From assembly GCF_000182565.1 (NCBI RefSeq), contig NW_015971550.1, positions 172,579 to 236,578 on the forward strand: a stretch of 64,000 nt of DNA, in the 5' to 3' direction. Within the stretch, counting starts at the first letter, position 1. Each line of letters opens with the position of its first letter. Shown one piece after another: positions 11,601 to 23,568 of the stretch. The notes beneath the pieces were generated by a model. It was not told the origin of the DNA. It ran no database searches and was given only the letters and a program-made list of their open reading frames with translations. This stretch comes from Spizellomyces punctatus DAOM BR117. Taxonomy: Eukaryota; Chytridiomycota; Chytridiomycetes; Spizellomycetales; Spizellomycetaceae. Made by a program: the position numbers and the translations under genes.

Positions 11601-12391
11601 CCCGCTCTTACCACCCTAAATGTGTCGGCATGACCAAAGCGTCTGCGAAACAATTGGTGACGTGGAGCTGTCCTCAACATCTTTGTGTGGAATGTCTGCG
11701 CAAAACTGGGGATGCCGGGGGGATGCTGTTTAGATGTCAGAGCTGTTCGAATGCTTTTTGGTGAGTAGTGTTGTTACCTATTCTTTGTGGAGTTCTGGCC
11801 TGTTTTATCACTCATTGCGATATCTTTCCTTTCACCAGCGAGGATTGCCTTGATTTTGACGAAATTTTCCCCGTCGGGGATGTTCTCCCTGAATTCCTCC
11901 TCCTCGGTTTCCCCAAAGTCGGCCAAGCATATTACATTCGATGCACAGAGTGTCTAGACCATTATAAAACACATCCGGATGCTTTGAAGGATTTGGAGGA
12001 GCAGATGGAACGAGACTGGAAGGAAGTCGAGAAGCAGGAGACTGAGATAGAGGAGGTGAAAGAGGTGAAAGAGGAGGTGAAGGTGGAAAAGCAAGAAACG
12101 AAAAAAGTAGAGAGAAAGTCGCGACAGGCCCTATCGCCCCGCAATGAGGGAACTACGTCGAGCTCGCTCTGGCCCGCTGACTTTTGCGAACGAGTACGAA
12201 AGAAGATGCGAGCTTCTGGATTGTATACCCTAGGTCTCGTGGACGAGATTAGACAGTTGGACCCTTCGGTGCATGTAACAAAAATGGGGCTGGAGAAAAT
12301 TTTGGACAGGTCCGTGAATGCTCCGGCATATTTGCTGGGGAGTCAGCGGTTGAAGAGGGCTGTGGAGGTTTGGGTTGGGGGTGTGAATTGA
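8619..12391 (+). CDS. SNF2-family chromatin-remodelling ATPase with C-terminal PHD finger
   Basis: Thirteen exons sum to 2997 nt (998 aa): 8619-8717, 8775-8996, 9058-9231, 9287-9473, 9550-9660, 9723-9755, 9818-9985, 10057-10303, 10369-10402, 10472-11249, 11306-11475, 11540-11760 and 11839-12391. Two are micro-exons of 33 and 34 nt. Helicase motifs are complete: [28 protein letters not shown], then [39 protein letters not shown]. After the ATPase come a basic segment (EKKRRRRK) and a cysteine-rich PHD-type module ([29 protein letters not shown] pairs). An acidic KEV-rich linker and a conserved-looking helical end follow. The motor resembles the LSH/ISWI side of the family; exact subfamily is unsure. 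The exon 2 acceptor (8774) is a weak AAG, chosen because it keeps phase. Confidence 0.9.
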
Positions 12392-12686
12392 GAGTAATTT
12401 TGGGTGTCGGTGATTTCGTAAAGGTTACCTATCCTTTTTTTCGCTAGTTAGAATGCGAATTATTTTATTGTGATGGATATTCTGCAGTATTTTTGCAAGA
12501 CAATTGCGTTGGATCACGCCAAATTGGCACGCCATTTGAGATGCCCTCCCATGTCCGAGCCATATCCTCATTGTGGCCCAGCTTCATCTAATGATCAAAC
12601 AGCACACATCGTTGAAAAGAGCAAGACAAAATAATATTACGTTCAGGGAAAAGAGGTTTTGGATAAAATATTGGGGAGTGGTTTCT

Positions 12687-14158
12687 TTATTTGAGGTTGG
12701 AGATCACATTCTCCGTGAATTGGGTGTTGGTCGCCTTGCCTCCAAGGTCTCCCGTACGTGCCTGAGTATTACAAATAGATGAGAAATCAGAAAATGACTC
12801 AAAAGGCCCAAAAATGACATACCTTGCCCTCCGCAATAGTCTTCAGAACCGCCTGTTGAATGTTATCCGCGTGATTATCCATCTTCATGTGCCTCAACAT
12901 CATCACAGCCGACAACAAAAGCGCGGTGGGGTTTGCCAGGTCCTTGCCCGCAATATCAGGAGCCGTTCCGTGGACGGATTCAAAAATGGAGGCTTTTTGA
13001 CCGATATTGCCTGACGGTGTTAGACCCAATCCACCAATCAAGCCAGCGCAGAGGTCGGAGAGAATATCGCCGTAGAGGTTTGGCATGACCATAACGGTGT
13101 GCTTCCACTTGGTGGGGTCTTGGACGATTTGGAGGCAAACTCGGTCGAGGAGGACATCATCGAGTTTGATGTCGGGGTAGTCCCGGGAGACTTCCTGAGC
13201 AGCGGAGAGGAACAGGCCGTCTGCGAGTTTTCTATTTTTGGGAGATTAGATATGGCCAGAAATAATAGCGGAAAGAGCTACATACTGGATGTTTGCCTTG
13301 TGGACAACGGTCACACGGTCCCGGCCAATGGCTCGAGCATATTCAAAAGCATACGTGGCGCATCTCCTGGACGCTTCCTCTGTGATCAGCTTGATGGATT
13401 GCACAACACCGTCGACCACAACATGTTCAATGCCAGAATATTCTCCCTCGGTATTTTCACGGATAAGAACCGTGTCAACATCGTCAAAGGGGGTTTTGTA
13501 GCCGATGATGGATTTGCAGGGACGAACGTTGGCAAAGAGGTCAAAAGTCCTGTTGTTGTTTTTCTATTTAGCTTGAATCATCAGAGTGTATACGATAGAT
13601 ACCTACCTGCGGAGAGTCAAGTTCATGGAGACGTGGCCCTTTCCAACGGGAGTGGCAAGAGGCCCCTTCAAAGCGACCTTGTTTTTGTTAATGGAGGTCA
13701 GAGCATCATCGGGGATGGTAGTCCGGCCATCCTTCAAAATAGGGTATACATCGACAGATTCCCACACAACAGGAACCTACGGCAAAATTCAAAAGACATG
13801 AGGAAACTGTGATAACAAAAATTACCGTGAGCGGAAAACGTACGCCCTCAGCCTCGAAGATGTTGACGACCGATTTTGAAATTTCGGGACCGATACCGTC
13901 GCCAGGGATTAAAGTCACAATCCGCTTTCCATCCTACAAGAATCATAGCATCAATTTGCGCTCATCATGTAAACCCCGGTCTTTGCATACCTGAGTATAC
14001 GCCCCCTCACCAGCAACAGAGGCAAATCCTCGACGACACAGAGGTGTTGCCTATTTTCATGTTGACATGTTAGCTCTCCGGATAAAAAGCAGATGGCGCA
14101 TCACCAACGCGCAACTCGTACCTGGCGAGCAGCACGAGCAAAAGCCGTTCTAAACATC
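12687..14158 (-). CDS. IDH2: NAD-dependent isocitrate dehydrogenase, catalytic (alpha/IDH2) subunit, mitochondrial
   Basis: Seven exons on the minus strand (14123-14158, 13991-14050, 13826-13933, 13607-13776, 13286-13549, 12823-13231, 12687-12761) give 373 aa. The N-terminus [12 protein letters not shown]...[12 protein letters not shown] is a mitochondrial presequence. The mature enzyme shows [46 protein letters not shown] and [15 protein letters not shown], the isocitrate, metal and NAD-binding signatures of the catalytic subunit. The match to animal IDH3A/yeast IDH2 type is closer than to the regulatory subunit. It oxidises isocitrate to 2-oxoglutarate in the TCA cycle, normally as a heteromer with a regulatory subunit that is not in this window. 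Confidence 0.95.
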
Positions 14159-14259
14159 TTTGCAACGGTACGTTATATATGGATATAGAAACACGGAGGG
14201 AAAACGAGGTCGGAGAAAGTAATGAAATGACAAAGACAAAAAAAAAACCAGTTCCTTCC

Positions 14260-15214
14260 GTTATCAAAAGCTGCCAGACGGTCCGCAAAGACGAACTTTT
14301 GTAAATTCGCGGAAAATGGTGGCAATGGTGATTGGAATGGGTTGGAATGCATCCACAATGAGATGAGGCTCATCCAAAGTTGGGGTGTTCCATAGCACAT
14401 TACTTACGGAGAAGATGACGCTGACTCTCCAGATTTGAACGCTGTACTTTCTTAATGTCTAAAGCCATATTCCGCAACTTGTCCGAATCTGTGTTTTCAG
14501 TTTCGGGTCGCGGACACGCAGGTAGTTGACGATCTGAACTAGGAACTTTCATCACGGACTGTTTGGTGCTGCAAACATTTTCCTTCTCAACTTCATTGAA
14601 TGGGTCTTCCTCAAAAAGGGAAAAAAGACCAAACACATTGGCAGCCGCTCCTGACCATCAACTCACATTGAAATCACCGCGTTGCCGCTTCGCTATCGTC
14701 AGAGTGTCCAAGATATAACGCATTTGCGGCTTCCGCTCATGTACCACTTTGTGGCTTTGATTTTTCAAACGCTTGTCCTGTCAACAATTTCGTTATTAGT
14801 CCTTGGCTCCCTTTAGCCCAAAAGGAGACCATATGTACGAGCGATACCACCAAGAGAGGTATGATGTGTAGGGGCCTTCACTGAAATCCCAAAGTCTCAA
14901 AGATGCTTTTTGGTTTATTACCAATTCATCATGCATAATAGAATGCGCAATGCTGACCAAGGGAGTTGGAATATGTTGCAATGCAACCTAGGCAAAAGAA
15001 GTATTGTGCAATCTACAGTGCTATGGTTCCAGTTTGATGAAGACAGGATAGTGTACAACGCGCACTTGCTATGAGCATTCTTGAGAGTGGTAGTCAGGAG
15101 ACATGTCATGGCCGGGTCAAAGCCCATCCGCCGGTATAACTGTCCAAGCCATTCAACAATAGCATCTTGAAACGATGAGCACATTCCAGTATATACAAGA
15201 GCAGAGGGGAACAT
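14260..15214 (-). CDS. unrecognised multi-exon gene (boundaries uncertain)
   Basis: Between the IDH start and the Ca3427-like stop only the minus strand shows open frames, and several join through good splice signals. One exon, 14921-14986 (VALQHIPTPLV...MHDEL), has donor GTAATA. It joins in phase to an exon at about 14662-14772 (DKRLKNQSHK...KRQRGDFN), whose donor is GTGAGT. The next exon starts near 14607 (EDPFNEVEKENVC) and ends at a GTAAGT donor near 14411. The 3' exon and stop were not settled (candidates near 14270-14290). The 5' exon is also unsure; an upstream frame starts with ATG at 15214 (MFPSALVYTG). The protein would be hydrophilic and basic, with no domain recognised. Confidence 0.35.
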
Positions 15215-15223
15215 TCCCGTCCC

Positions 15224-16329
15224 CTAGTCCCGCAAAATAGCCACCCTTTCATCCACGAGGTCCTCCAGTTTCACATCACGCTTTCTATCCGCAATGACTC
15301 CAGCCTTTTTCAATACTCGTACACAGTCCAGGATGACTTTCCGGCTCAATTCGCGTGAATTGCGGGGGTACTCTACCGAAGCGAACCACGTCTTGACGTC
15401 CTCCTCCGGGAGTTTAAACCGATCCGCAACGTACTTGATGGATGAACCCGTTTCGCGGCCCTGGAAAAAGGCTTGGGATTGGGTGGTGATAGCGTCCAAC
15501 ATGCCTCGAAGGGCCTGGGTGGCGGCCAAGGCCTTGGGGGTGGCGGCAAGGAGGAAAGCAGGCCAGGGAGGTGTGATGTTGGAAAGATGGTGGAGGGTTC
15601 CAGAGTCGTAAAAGGGCTACCCAGTAGGTTCGTTAGACTTGGGAACGCAATTGGGTAACAATGGGGTTGTTTATGTTCACCTTTGTCATGATCCTCTCCC
15701 ACAAAAACGCATCAACAGTCCCATCCCTAACACCCTCCACCAACCCATGAATATTCTTTAACGGCACAAACGAAAAAGGCTCCTTCTCCTCTTCCAACCA
15801 TCCCAGCTCATCCGCCATCACATACGGAATAATGTGACTGCCACTTCCGAAACGCGAGATGCCAATCTTGCAATTCTGAAGCCCCTTCCAGGCTTCCGGA
15901 CCCGGCGACTCGCGTGGAGTGGATGCGTGTGAACCATTCGGAGACGTCGCGATGGACCATGTCAGGGGCGTACTTACGTAGGTTCCAATAAGACGAAACT
16001 GTGCATCCGTATTGACGAGACTGGCCACCAACCCTTCCGTAAGGGCAATGGCCACGTCCAGCTGGCCTGTATTGAGCATATTGACCATCTAATATAAACT
16101 ACTGTGAGGAATATGGCATTTATCACACTGGGTTGTGATGTTTTACCTCGCCAGTCCCTCCAGGACAGCTGATAATCTCCACGTCCAAGCCATGTTGTCC
16201 AAACAGCTCATTGGCCACTGCCTGGTAAACGGGCGACGAAAAATGCTCGGGAACACAACCCAAGCGCACTTTCTCAAGGGTTGTCTGTTCCAGGACGGAA
16301 CCCATGGTGTTGTCGTCCAGAGTTTCCAT
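15224..16329 (-). CDS. Ca3427-like periplasmic-binding-fold (type 2) protein
   Basis: Three exons (16147-16329, 15681-16088, 15224-15616) give 327 aa; the start is the first ATG in frame (METLDDN), with a second at 16305. The protein has the two-lobed substrate-binding fold related to ABC nitrate/taurine/NMT1-THI5 binding proteins. Evidence: VRLGCVPEHFSSPVYQAV (the VPEHFS motif of the fungal Ca3427 group), DVEIISCPGGTGEMVNMLNTGQLDVAIALTEG split by an intron, GISRFGSGSHIIPYVMA, and DGTVDAFLWERIMTKPFYDSG. No signal peptide or lipobox is visible, and a eukaryote lacks the matching transporter, so it is probably a cytosolic ligand-binding protein. Ligand unknown; thiamine-pyrimidine relatives are only an analogy. 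Confidence 0.8.
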
Positions 16330-16499
16330 CCTATAGATTCCAGACAAGATGGAAAGAGTCTTGTGGTCTCTGAATAGATGTGTTGGCAAGTGAATGGTGT
16401 TCAATATCTGTGCCACTCATTTTGCCTTATTAGGATAGATGAATGACCAATCAACCTTTTGTAAAGCCAGCCAAACGACGGGCATTTTAAACGCAAAAA

Positions 16500-17039
16500 C
16501 TAGAGCCTGCCCTCCTTCTCCATCTGAATGACAACCTCCAACGGCCTCTCATGAAACTTTACAGAAAATCCTCCAAAGTCGACTTTCAAATCCCTATTGA
16601 CCGTCTTGCCCATCGCCCTCCAATCCCACTTGATATCTGGATACAAAGCAGCAAACTCCTCCAATGACATATTATCCACAACGATTTCAATGTGCTCTAG
16701 ACCGGATGGGTAAGGGCGTCCTGGTTTTGGTGACGGGAGTTCCACAACGTCCAAGTGTTGCTGAATGGGATGTGTGCCGTCGACTAGCTTTATAGCATGT
16801 TCTGGGTGTAATTTGTAGGTTGCGATGGGGCGCCCGCCAATGATCCCTTCCGTGAGGACATGTCCAATGGCTTCGAGTTGGGTTTTCAACTCGGTGTACT
16901 CTTCTAATGTCCCCGTTCGATAGCAAATATGGTCAATCTGGTATGTACCGACATGTATTCCAGATGCCTTGAGGGTATCGATGGCCCGTCCGATGAACGG
17001 TGGGGCCTCCTTGTTGAGGATCTGGTCGATGGATGTCAT
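16500..17039 (-). CDS. YecM-like VOC-superfamily protein
   Basis: This is a 179-aa single-exon gene. TYQIDHICYRTGTLEEY, GRPIATYKLH, LELPSPK-type PSPKPGRPYPSGLEHIEIVV and FSVKFHERPLEVVIQME match the YecM/DUF991 family, with the glyoxalase/bleomycin-resistance (VOC) fold. His and Glu residues at IDHI and LEHIE could ligate a metal. E. coli YecM is structurally known but of unclear function. It is divergently transcribed from the gene at 17287, sharing a 247-base promoter with one CACGTG. Confidence 0.85.
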   Translation of the reverse strand: MTSIDQILNKEAPPFIGRAIDTLKASGIHVGTYQIDHICYRTGTLEEYTELKTQLEAIGHVLTEGIIGGRPIATYKLHPEHAIKLVDGTHPIQQHLDVVELPSPKPGRPYPSGLEHIEIVVDNMSLEEFAALYPDIKWDWRAMGKTVNRDLKVDFGGFSVKFHERPLEVVIQMEKEGRL

Positions 17040-17085
17040 TTAAAGGAATTACCCCACACTCTCCACCCAACAAAAAGTGTTCTTC

Positions 17086-17091
17086 CACGTG
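17086..17091. promoter_or_regulatory. CACGTG E-box in a divergent promoter
   Basis: CACGTG sits about 47 bases before the minus-strand YecM-like ATG (17039) and 196 bases before the plus-strand ATG at 17287. It could act on both genes. Single-site evidence only. Confidence 0.3.
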
Positions 17092-17286
17092 ACTGGTCAC
17101 ATCGATTGTGATGACATAATCGGTACGCGCAAGCGCCCTTCCGTTTTGCCTGAATCCCCTACATAAACACTCTTCTGGATGCTTTTTTCCATTTCGCTCC
17201 ATTGCTTCACGACGACAACCACAACAGAAAACTGACATCTTTATTCTTGGTTTACTTTCTTTTTCTCAAGTGAGAGACCTGGCAAT

Positions 17287-18013
17287 ATGACTTCTGCTTC
17301 CGACCTATGCGCATCCCTCTACTCCTTCCCGACATCCAGTGACACACACACCCTCATTGACGCCGTCATGCTCGAAGGGCAGTTGGCCGCTCGGGATGCC
17401 CGACCCGTCCGCCGGGCTCCTGTCGCTTTTAGTGCTCCCAGCCGCCAAAAGGCGGTACATGGTGATGCTCTGCGCTCCTTGGATGGCCAGGTACAGGAGG
17501 TGTACGGTCAGCAGGCGGGAAGCGAGATGGAGAGTGAACGTTGGGTGAAGGCTGTTGTCAAGGAGGTGAGTCGTGTTGTATAAACTCGGGGTGGAAGCTT
17601 GTATTAAATGTGTTTATTGAAAGGTCCCAACTACCAACCCTCGGACCCAATCCATCCTCAACACGTTGCACAGTTTAACAGCCAGTGGTGCCGTTCCCCA
17701 TGAAGAAATCATTACACTCCTTTTAACTGAGGCTAGACGGATTCAATGGGAACAAGCCCAACAGGAAGCATCTTCGTCGGGTACTACCAGGACCAGCACA
17801 CGTACATCGGGAACATCTTATCGTCGGATGCATGCGCAGAGAGTTCAACCGGATGTATCCCGTGAGCAGGCAATCATGAAGGAGATGTATGAAAAGGTTA
17901 CGTCGGCGGGTGCTGCAGATGCAGAGGGCATGTTGGATGTGTTACTGGCGGAAGCCGTGAGGACGGCAAAGGAAGGCGAACAGAGGCAAAAAGCCGTGTT
18001 GGCCAAGCTTTGA
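17287..18013 (+). CDS. hypothetical protein, helical
   Basis: Two exons (17287-17565, 17624-18013) join in phase 0 to 222 aa. The N-terminal half has a conserved-looking block (DTHTLIDAVMLEGQLAARDARPV). The second half is helix-rich and Glu/Ala/Arg-rich (LLLTEARRIQWEQAQQEA; MKEMYEKVTSAG...LLAEAVRTAKEGEQRQ), separated by a Ser/Thr linker. No signal peptide or membrane segment. No family recognised. Strand-specific coding character and clean intron support a real gene. Confidence 0.7.
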
Positions 18014-18222
18014 ACTTCAAATGTGCTATGTTGACTTTTGATGTACTATATACCTTTTTTTTTCTTGAATATTGTCAATTTGTTTTGTGCTTTTACTTAC
18101 ATATGGTACATGGTTCCGTTACCATACCGCATTCCATTTCCGCAATTACAAGGAGATGTCAATATAATTTACATTGGAATATGGAAGCACCTCAACTTTC
18201 AAAATAATTGTCGTCAATCTTA

Positions 18223-21200
18223 TCAACGCGGCAGAGTCCACCCACAAGATTCACAAAAAGCCCTAACAACCAAAACACTCTTGATCACACACCCAAACCA
18301 CGTCCCACCAACCAAAACCCCTCCACCCAAATCCAATTCTCCTTTTCTCATACCCCACGCCAATAAAACATCACCTTCCCGCACACCAGTCACGTCGCTG
18401 ACCGCTACACCGCGATTCGTCATTCGGGGCGCAAAGGACGTGTACAGTCCTTTGGGTAAATTCGATAGGAAGGGATTGGGAGTTAAATGCGCGGGTGTGG
18501 TGGAATGAAGGGCGTGAAAGGTCGGATGAGAAGCGTACAGGGCTGGGTATGTTCCCAGTAGCAAGGCCAGAGAAGGAGCCGGGGCAACAGGAAGTGGAGT
18601 AAGGGCGAGAGATGATATGATTCGTGATATGGAGACAGCGAGGTCTTGGAGGGAGAGAAAAGTGTCGTAATGAAGGTTATGCGAACGACACCATGCGCGT
18701 GGGGTGGGTGTCGTGCGGAATTGGTGAAGAAGGGTCCCTACACTGAGCACATCCGATGTAGAGTATTTAATCGACGCAGAATGTATCCCAAGACTTTCGT
18801 CAATCACAACTCGCTTCCCCAATGTCAAATACGCCAATCCACCCACAACAACATTCAAGCATTCTTGTCCCATACGAGCGGCAAAGAGTGCTGCAAGCCC
18901 CAACCGGACATCGAGCGGGATACGCGACAAAAGTCTCCCAAGTGGTGTAATTTGTTCATTTGCATCGAGGGCGTCCATGGATTGGAGAATGGTGATGGCT
19001 TTGCGAGTGTGCTGCGGAGGAGGTGGGTCAAGACATCCAGCGAGGACCGAGTCGATGGATTCATCGGGAGAGAATAACGCGCATGAACGGATTTTGAGTG
19101 CAAGTTCTGTGACAGGTAACAAGGCCATATCTGGTGGGTCACGCTCTGGTAAAGATTCCCAGCGACGTCGTTCCAAAAGCGCGTACCACGTCCCACTTGA
19201 AACACGTCCGGCCCGACCAGCACGTTGGCGTCCAGATGCCTTGCAACACAGTCTATCCACCAACCGGGTGCAATCTCTTTTCGGGTCATAGGTGAGACGC
19301 CGGTGCAGGAGAGTATCGATGACGATCGTGACATCTGGAATAGTGATACCCGTTTCCGCGATATTGGTGGAGAGGATGACTTTTGGCTGTCGTGATCGGA
19401 GAAAGAGAGAGGCCTGTGATGAAGGTGGGAGGGAACTGTGTAGTTCGTGAACGGTAATGTTGGAGAGGTGTGCGAGGCGGCTGGAGAGGGTTCTGATAGC
19501 CGCCAGGCCGGGGAGAAAGACAAGGATGCTGCCAGAGTGGGACGTCGCGGTTAGATGTGCGATGAGATGCTCGAGTAGGTCGTAGTTGGGTTGGGTAAGG
19601 GGATACGTCCGAAGAGTGCGGAGAGCGCGGTGTGTGCGGGGGGAATAAGTTGTTGGCAAGTCCTCACTGTCAGCGTCGCCATCATTGTCCTCCACGTCAT
19701 CATCTCCATCGAGTGGCTCATTCCATTCAAAGCGAACCCGAGCCCTTCGTCCCCCGCGACCAGAGATATCGACATACCCCTCTAAGTAACATGAACATCA
19801 TCGTTAACATACTTCGCGTACCAAATGTACAATAACAGCGCACGCACCACGTCCTCTGGCCGACCCCCATTCTTCAGCGACAAACCCAGTCTGCTCAATC
19901 ACGTCCTCCAAAAACAGTTTTTGGACCTCAAAAGTCCGGCCGGGAACAGTATAGACCGGGACGGGGCCGTACTTGTCAAAATACGCGGCAAACCGTGTCG
20001 CATCGGCTGTTGCAGACATTAAAATGATCCTAAGAAAGTGGGGTTGTCAAAATGGTTTTGTAATCCGTGTGAGAACTGTAACATCCTGGCCGACCCGTCA
20101 CCCTCATCCTACGAAGCAGTCACCACCTTCGGCACGTTTCCCCGCCCGGCGGAGACGATACACACACAGAGTACACGCACTGCATGGCGCCGCTATCCAC
20201 CCCACAGCTTATTCCCACTCCCTCTTGAAACAACACTTACCGCAAATCAGTTCGAACTCCCAACAACCGCTCACAAACCCGCACCAAAAAATCACTATCC
20301 AATCCCCGTTCATGAACCTCATCTACAACAATATGCGTCACATGCTCCAACTGTGCAGTATGTTCCAGCATATTGAGTAAAACGCCCTACGCAAAAAATT
20401 GTTAATTCGGATATAACGTGTAAATATACGGTCGCACATACGAGGGTACAAAACACCAGTCGAGCATTCACCCCCACACGCCGCTCATTTCGGATGTGGT
20501 ATCCAACCCATGCCTCCCGATTTCCAAGAGAAGTGTCTCCTATTTCCGCTGAGACGCGGGTGGCAATCGATGTGGCCGAGATACGACGAGGCTACAAACG
20601 TTCATGCCATGAGCGGGTAGTTCGGCGTAGGGACGAGGGAGGACATACCTGTGTACAAATAACATGAACATGTTGACCACGTTCGACAGCATCTTCGACG
20701 ATGAACTGAGGGATTTGGGTACTTTTCCCACTATATCAAAACAACGTTATTTGCCATTCTCGCAACCCACCAAGTCTGGATGCTCACCTCCCAGTCTCAC
20801 CAGAGACAACAAGCACTCGATGACTTTGAATCAACGCCAATATCTCCTGCCGTGCTTTGTAGACAGGTAAACCTTGCCGATCTTTCAATAAGGATATGTA
20901 CTGTGCCGATTGCTTTCGAGTTGCCCAGGTGGAGGGTGGTAAACGAGGGCTGGGAGGTGGAGGAGGATCGTCGTGTGTCACGGGTGTGGGAGTAGAGGCA
21001 TAGGACTAAATACCAACAAGTCAATATAATCGACCAAAACAGCGGGAAAAAGGCCAAAGTACCTACCCGTAACCGCTCATCCCGAACTCTCCGTAAATCC
21101 TCCAAAAACCGCATCCTTCTCTCCTCACCAACACGGGTTTCAGCCTCCACAGCACGACGCTGCTCAATAGTTAGCACCGCATGTGACAATGCCAATTCCA

Positions 21201-23202
21201 AACTGTACATACTTCCTCATCCTCCATGTTGAGCCAGAGTTCTTTGTATGCAGGTGGGAGGGAGCGATGCAGGGGAAGGTGCGGTGCAAGGCTGTATAGT
21301 GCCTTGGTCTACGCAAAAATATATATAAGAGCTATATAACAAAGTCAACAGTGGGAAAATACGCACAGCGACAATCTGTTCAGCGACTTTCCACCCCCCA
21401 TTTCCAATCTCTATAGTCACCTCTTCGGGAGGTGTACCGGGGAAGCGGACACTAACTCTCCACCCGTTGTCTGACCGCGTGCGAGAGTATTTAGGTGTGA
21501 CGGAAAGACGAGATAGGTGGGTTTGGAGGAGGTCTTTGGGTGTGGAGCCTGTCCAGGTCTTGGGGATGGTATAGGGTGCAGTTTGGAGGACGGCTTGAGG
21601 TGTGAAGCGTGTAGGTGATGTGGGCGATTCGGCCAAGATAGTGTTGAGAATGTCAATTTCAAAGTCTTCGTCTTCTTCCTTATTCTTTTCGTCTGATTTT
21701 TCTGTAGTCGGTAATTCTTTGACGGATGCAAAAGACTCTGTCACTGCTCTCTTCTTTCTCCCCTCTTCAATCAAGCGTTCCGCTTCACCCCTCACAAACC
21801 CCTTGCAAGTCTCCAAGTCCCTCATCTCCGCAATAACCTTGCGAATCTGTTCTCCAACTGACTTTTGCTCACTTGAGCGACGGTTGGTTTTAGCTTCGGC
21901 AGCAGCATCTTTGAGTGCCTCAAGAGTGAGTGCGAGTGTAGCATAGCGGGGCGTCGGTGCCGGTGGCGGGGTTTCAGTGGACGAATCGTCGTCAGAGTCC
22001 TGGAAAGGTGTCAGTAACATGTGGAGCCGATGGGGATGGATCAACGTACACTCCAATCGCGGTTCAGGATCCATGATTTGACCTCTGAATCGACTGTTGA
22101 GGGCTTTGATACAGTGGGACAGTCTTGCGTGCACGGCTCAAGTACTCCCTTTTCCTCTTCATCATCGTTGCCGGTCCCTAACTAGAAACGGGCATGAGCA
22201 AACAATGACACAAAGTATGTACATTCACACTCACGGTCTCATCATCCTGGCCCGTCACTATAACCAACTCAAAATGTCAACATCAATCCAGTTCCAAAGG
22301 CATATCGGGACATACCTTGTTCAGCCGTATCATTACGTGATAGCTCCGCCTCATCGGTACAAACACTCTCACCATCCACATTCGCAATGACCGCATCTAA
22401 TTCAAATCATCAAAAACGACGACCATTAACCAACACATCCAACCAATCTTACCTCGCTCCCCCGTATTCCCATCACCAACCGCCACAAACCTAATCACCG
22501 CATCTTTACACAACTAAGCTACCAGCCAAACCCTTACGAAAAACAACAAAAGGTCCAACACACCTCTATGCTCGACATTGGCAAACCCATTTGGAAGCTC
22601 CTCACTCGGAACCGACAAACAAATCTATAAAGATCAGTAGACATTCATTGATCATACTATATATGTTACGGACATACCCACTGCACAATCCCCTCTACGT
22701 TTTGTCCACCGACGGCAAGCATAGCCTTTTCGATTACGTCAGGAGTGAATCCCAAATGTTGGAGATAGAGATATACAAAATGGAGGCGAATGAGCGAGGT
22801 TGGGAGAGTGCTTTCTGGAGCGAACCAGTCGTGGGTTGTTAGGAAGGAGGTACAGGAGAGGTGGGTAATTAAGGCGTGTTCGAGGGTAGGCGTGAGGTGG
22901 AGGGTTGGGAGTCGGCTGGCTAGGCGCTGACTGGACTTTTCAAGTGTGGAGGACAGTTGCAGGCGGGCGAGACGGGTAGCGGCAGTGTGGTCAGTAGTTG
23001 TGGGGTCGCCTTGTTCGTCATTGCATGGCTTTGCATGGTTCTCCTTGTCATTATCTTCACCCAGTGGTGGTGGTGTTGGTGGCAATGGTGAGTCGCTTTG
23101 CGCTACGCTCTCCTGTTCTTGAACACCAGCAGTAGGTTTTGGCGCGCTCACTGTTGCGTACCCGCGGACAATGCCCGTCGTCTTTTTCTTTTTCTTTGCC
23201 AT
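18223..23202 (-). CDS. DHX29: DHX29-like DExH-box RNA helicase
   Basis: This is a long multi-exon minus-strand gene of roughly 1400 aa, start [15 protein letters not shown] at 23202, stop at 18223. Parts in order: a basic N-terminus; a UBA-like helical segment ([15 protein letters not shown]); a DHX29-type middle domain ([21 protein letters not shown]); a lead-in [19 protein letters not shown]; motif I SGETG...KSTQIPQF; motif II DEVH in [17 protein letters not shown] near 20290; the DHX29-like insert edge [23 protein letters not shown]; then [17 protein letters not shown] and RQRAGRAGR, with HA2 and OB domains (last exon about 18223-19695). DHX29 binds the 40S subunit and promotes scanning through structured 5' UTRs. 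Internal exon edges were only partly resolved. Confidence 0.88.
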
Positions 23203-23568
23203 ATTGAAAGCTCTGGCATTCACCAGAAGCACCAGCAAGCAGAGATCTGAAGCGTTTCTGCTGAATGACGTGTCATGTTGCGGAGGCAACAAGTGCCATG
23301 ACAACACAGGCCATATGTCGCGTCGCGTCATGTCCGAACGTGCCGTCCTCATCGGACAAGCGATCGGATTTACTGGAAAAAATGGAAAAAACATGCCTCT
23401 CGACACAAACACACACACAATTTGCAAAATGAAACAATCTCTTTTTTTTTTTCAAATACACAACATATCGCAAAAAAACATGGTTTGTTATAAAATACGC
23501 AAAAGCGCACAGGAGGCCAAACATTAAAATAAAATCCTACAACATTTCTGCAAAACCTAAAGGGCACC
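23203..23568. other. intergenic between two minus-strand genes
   Basis: This holds the 5' flank of DHX29 and the 3' flank of the gene ending at 23569. It includes a poly-T run near 23440-23451. No supported gene. Confidence 0.5.
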
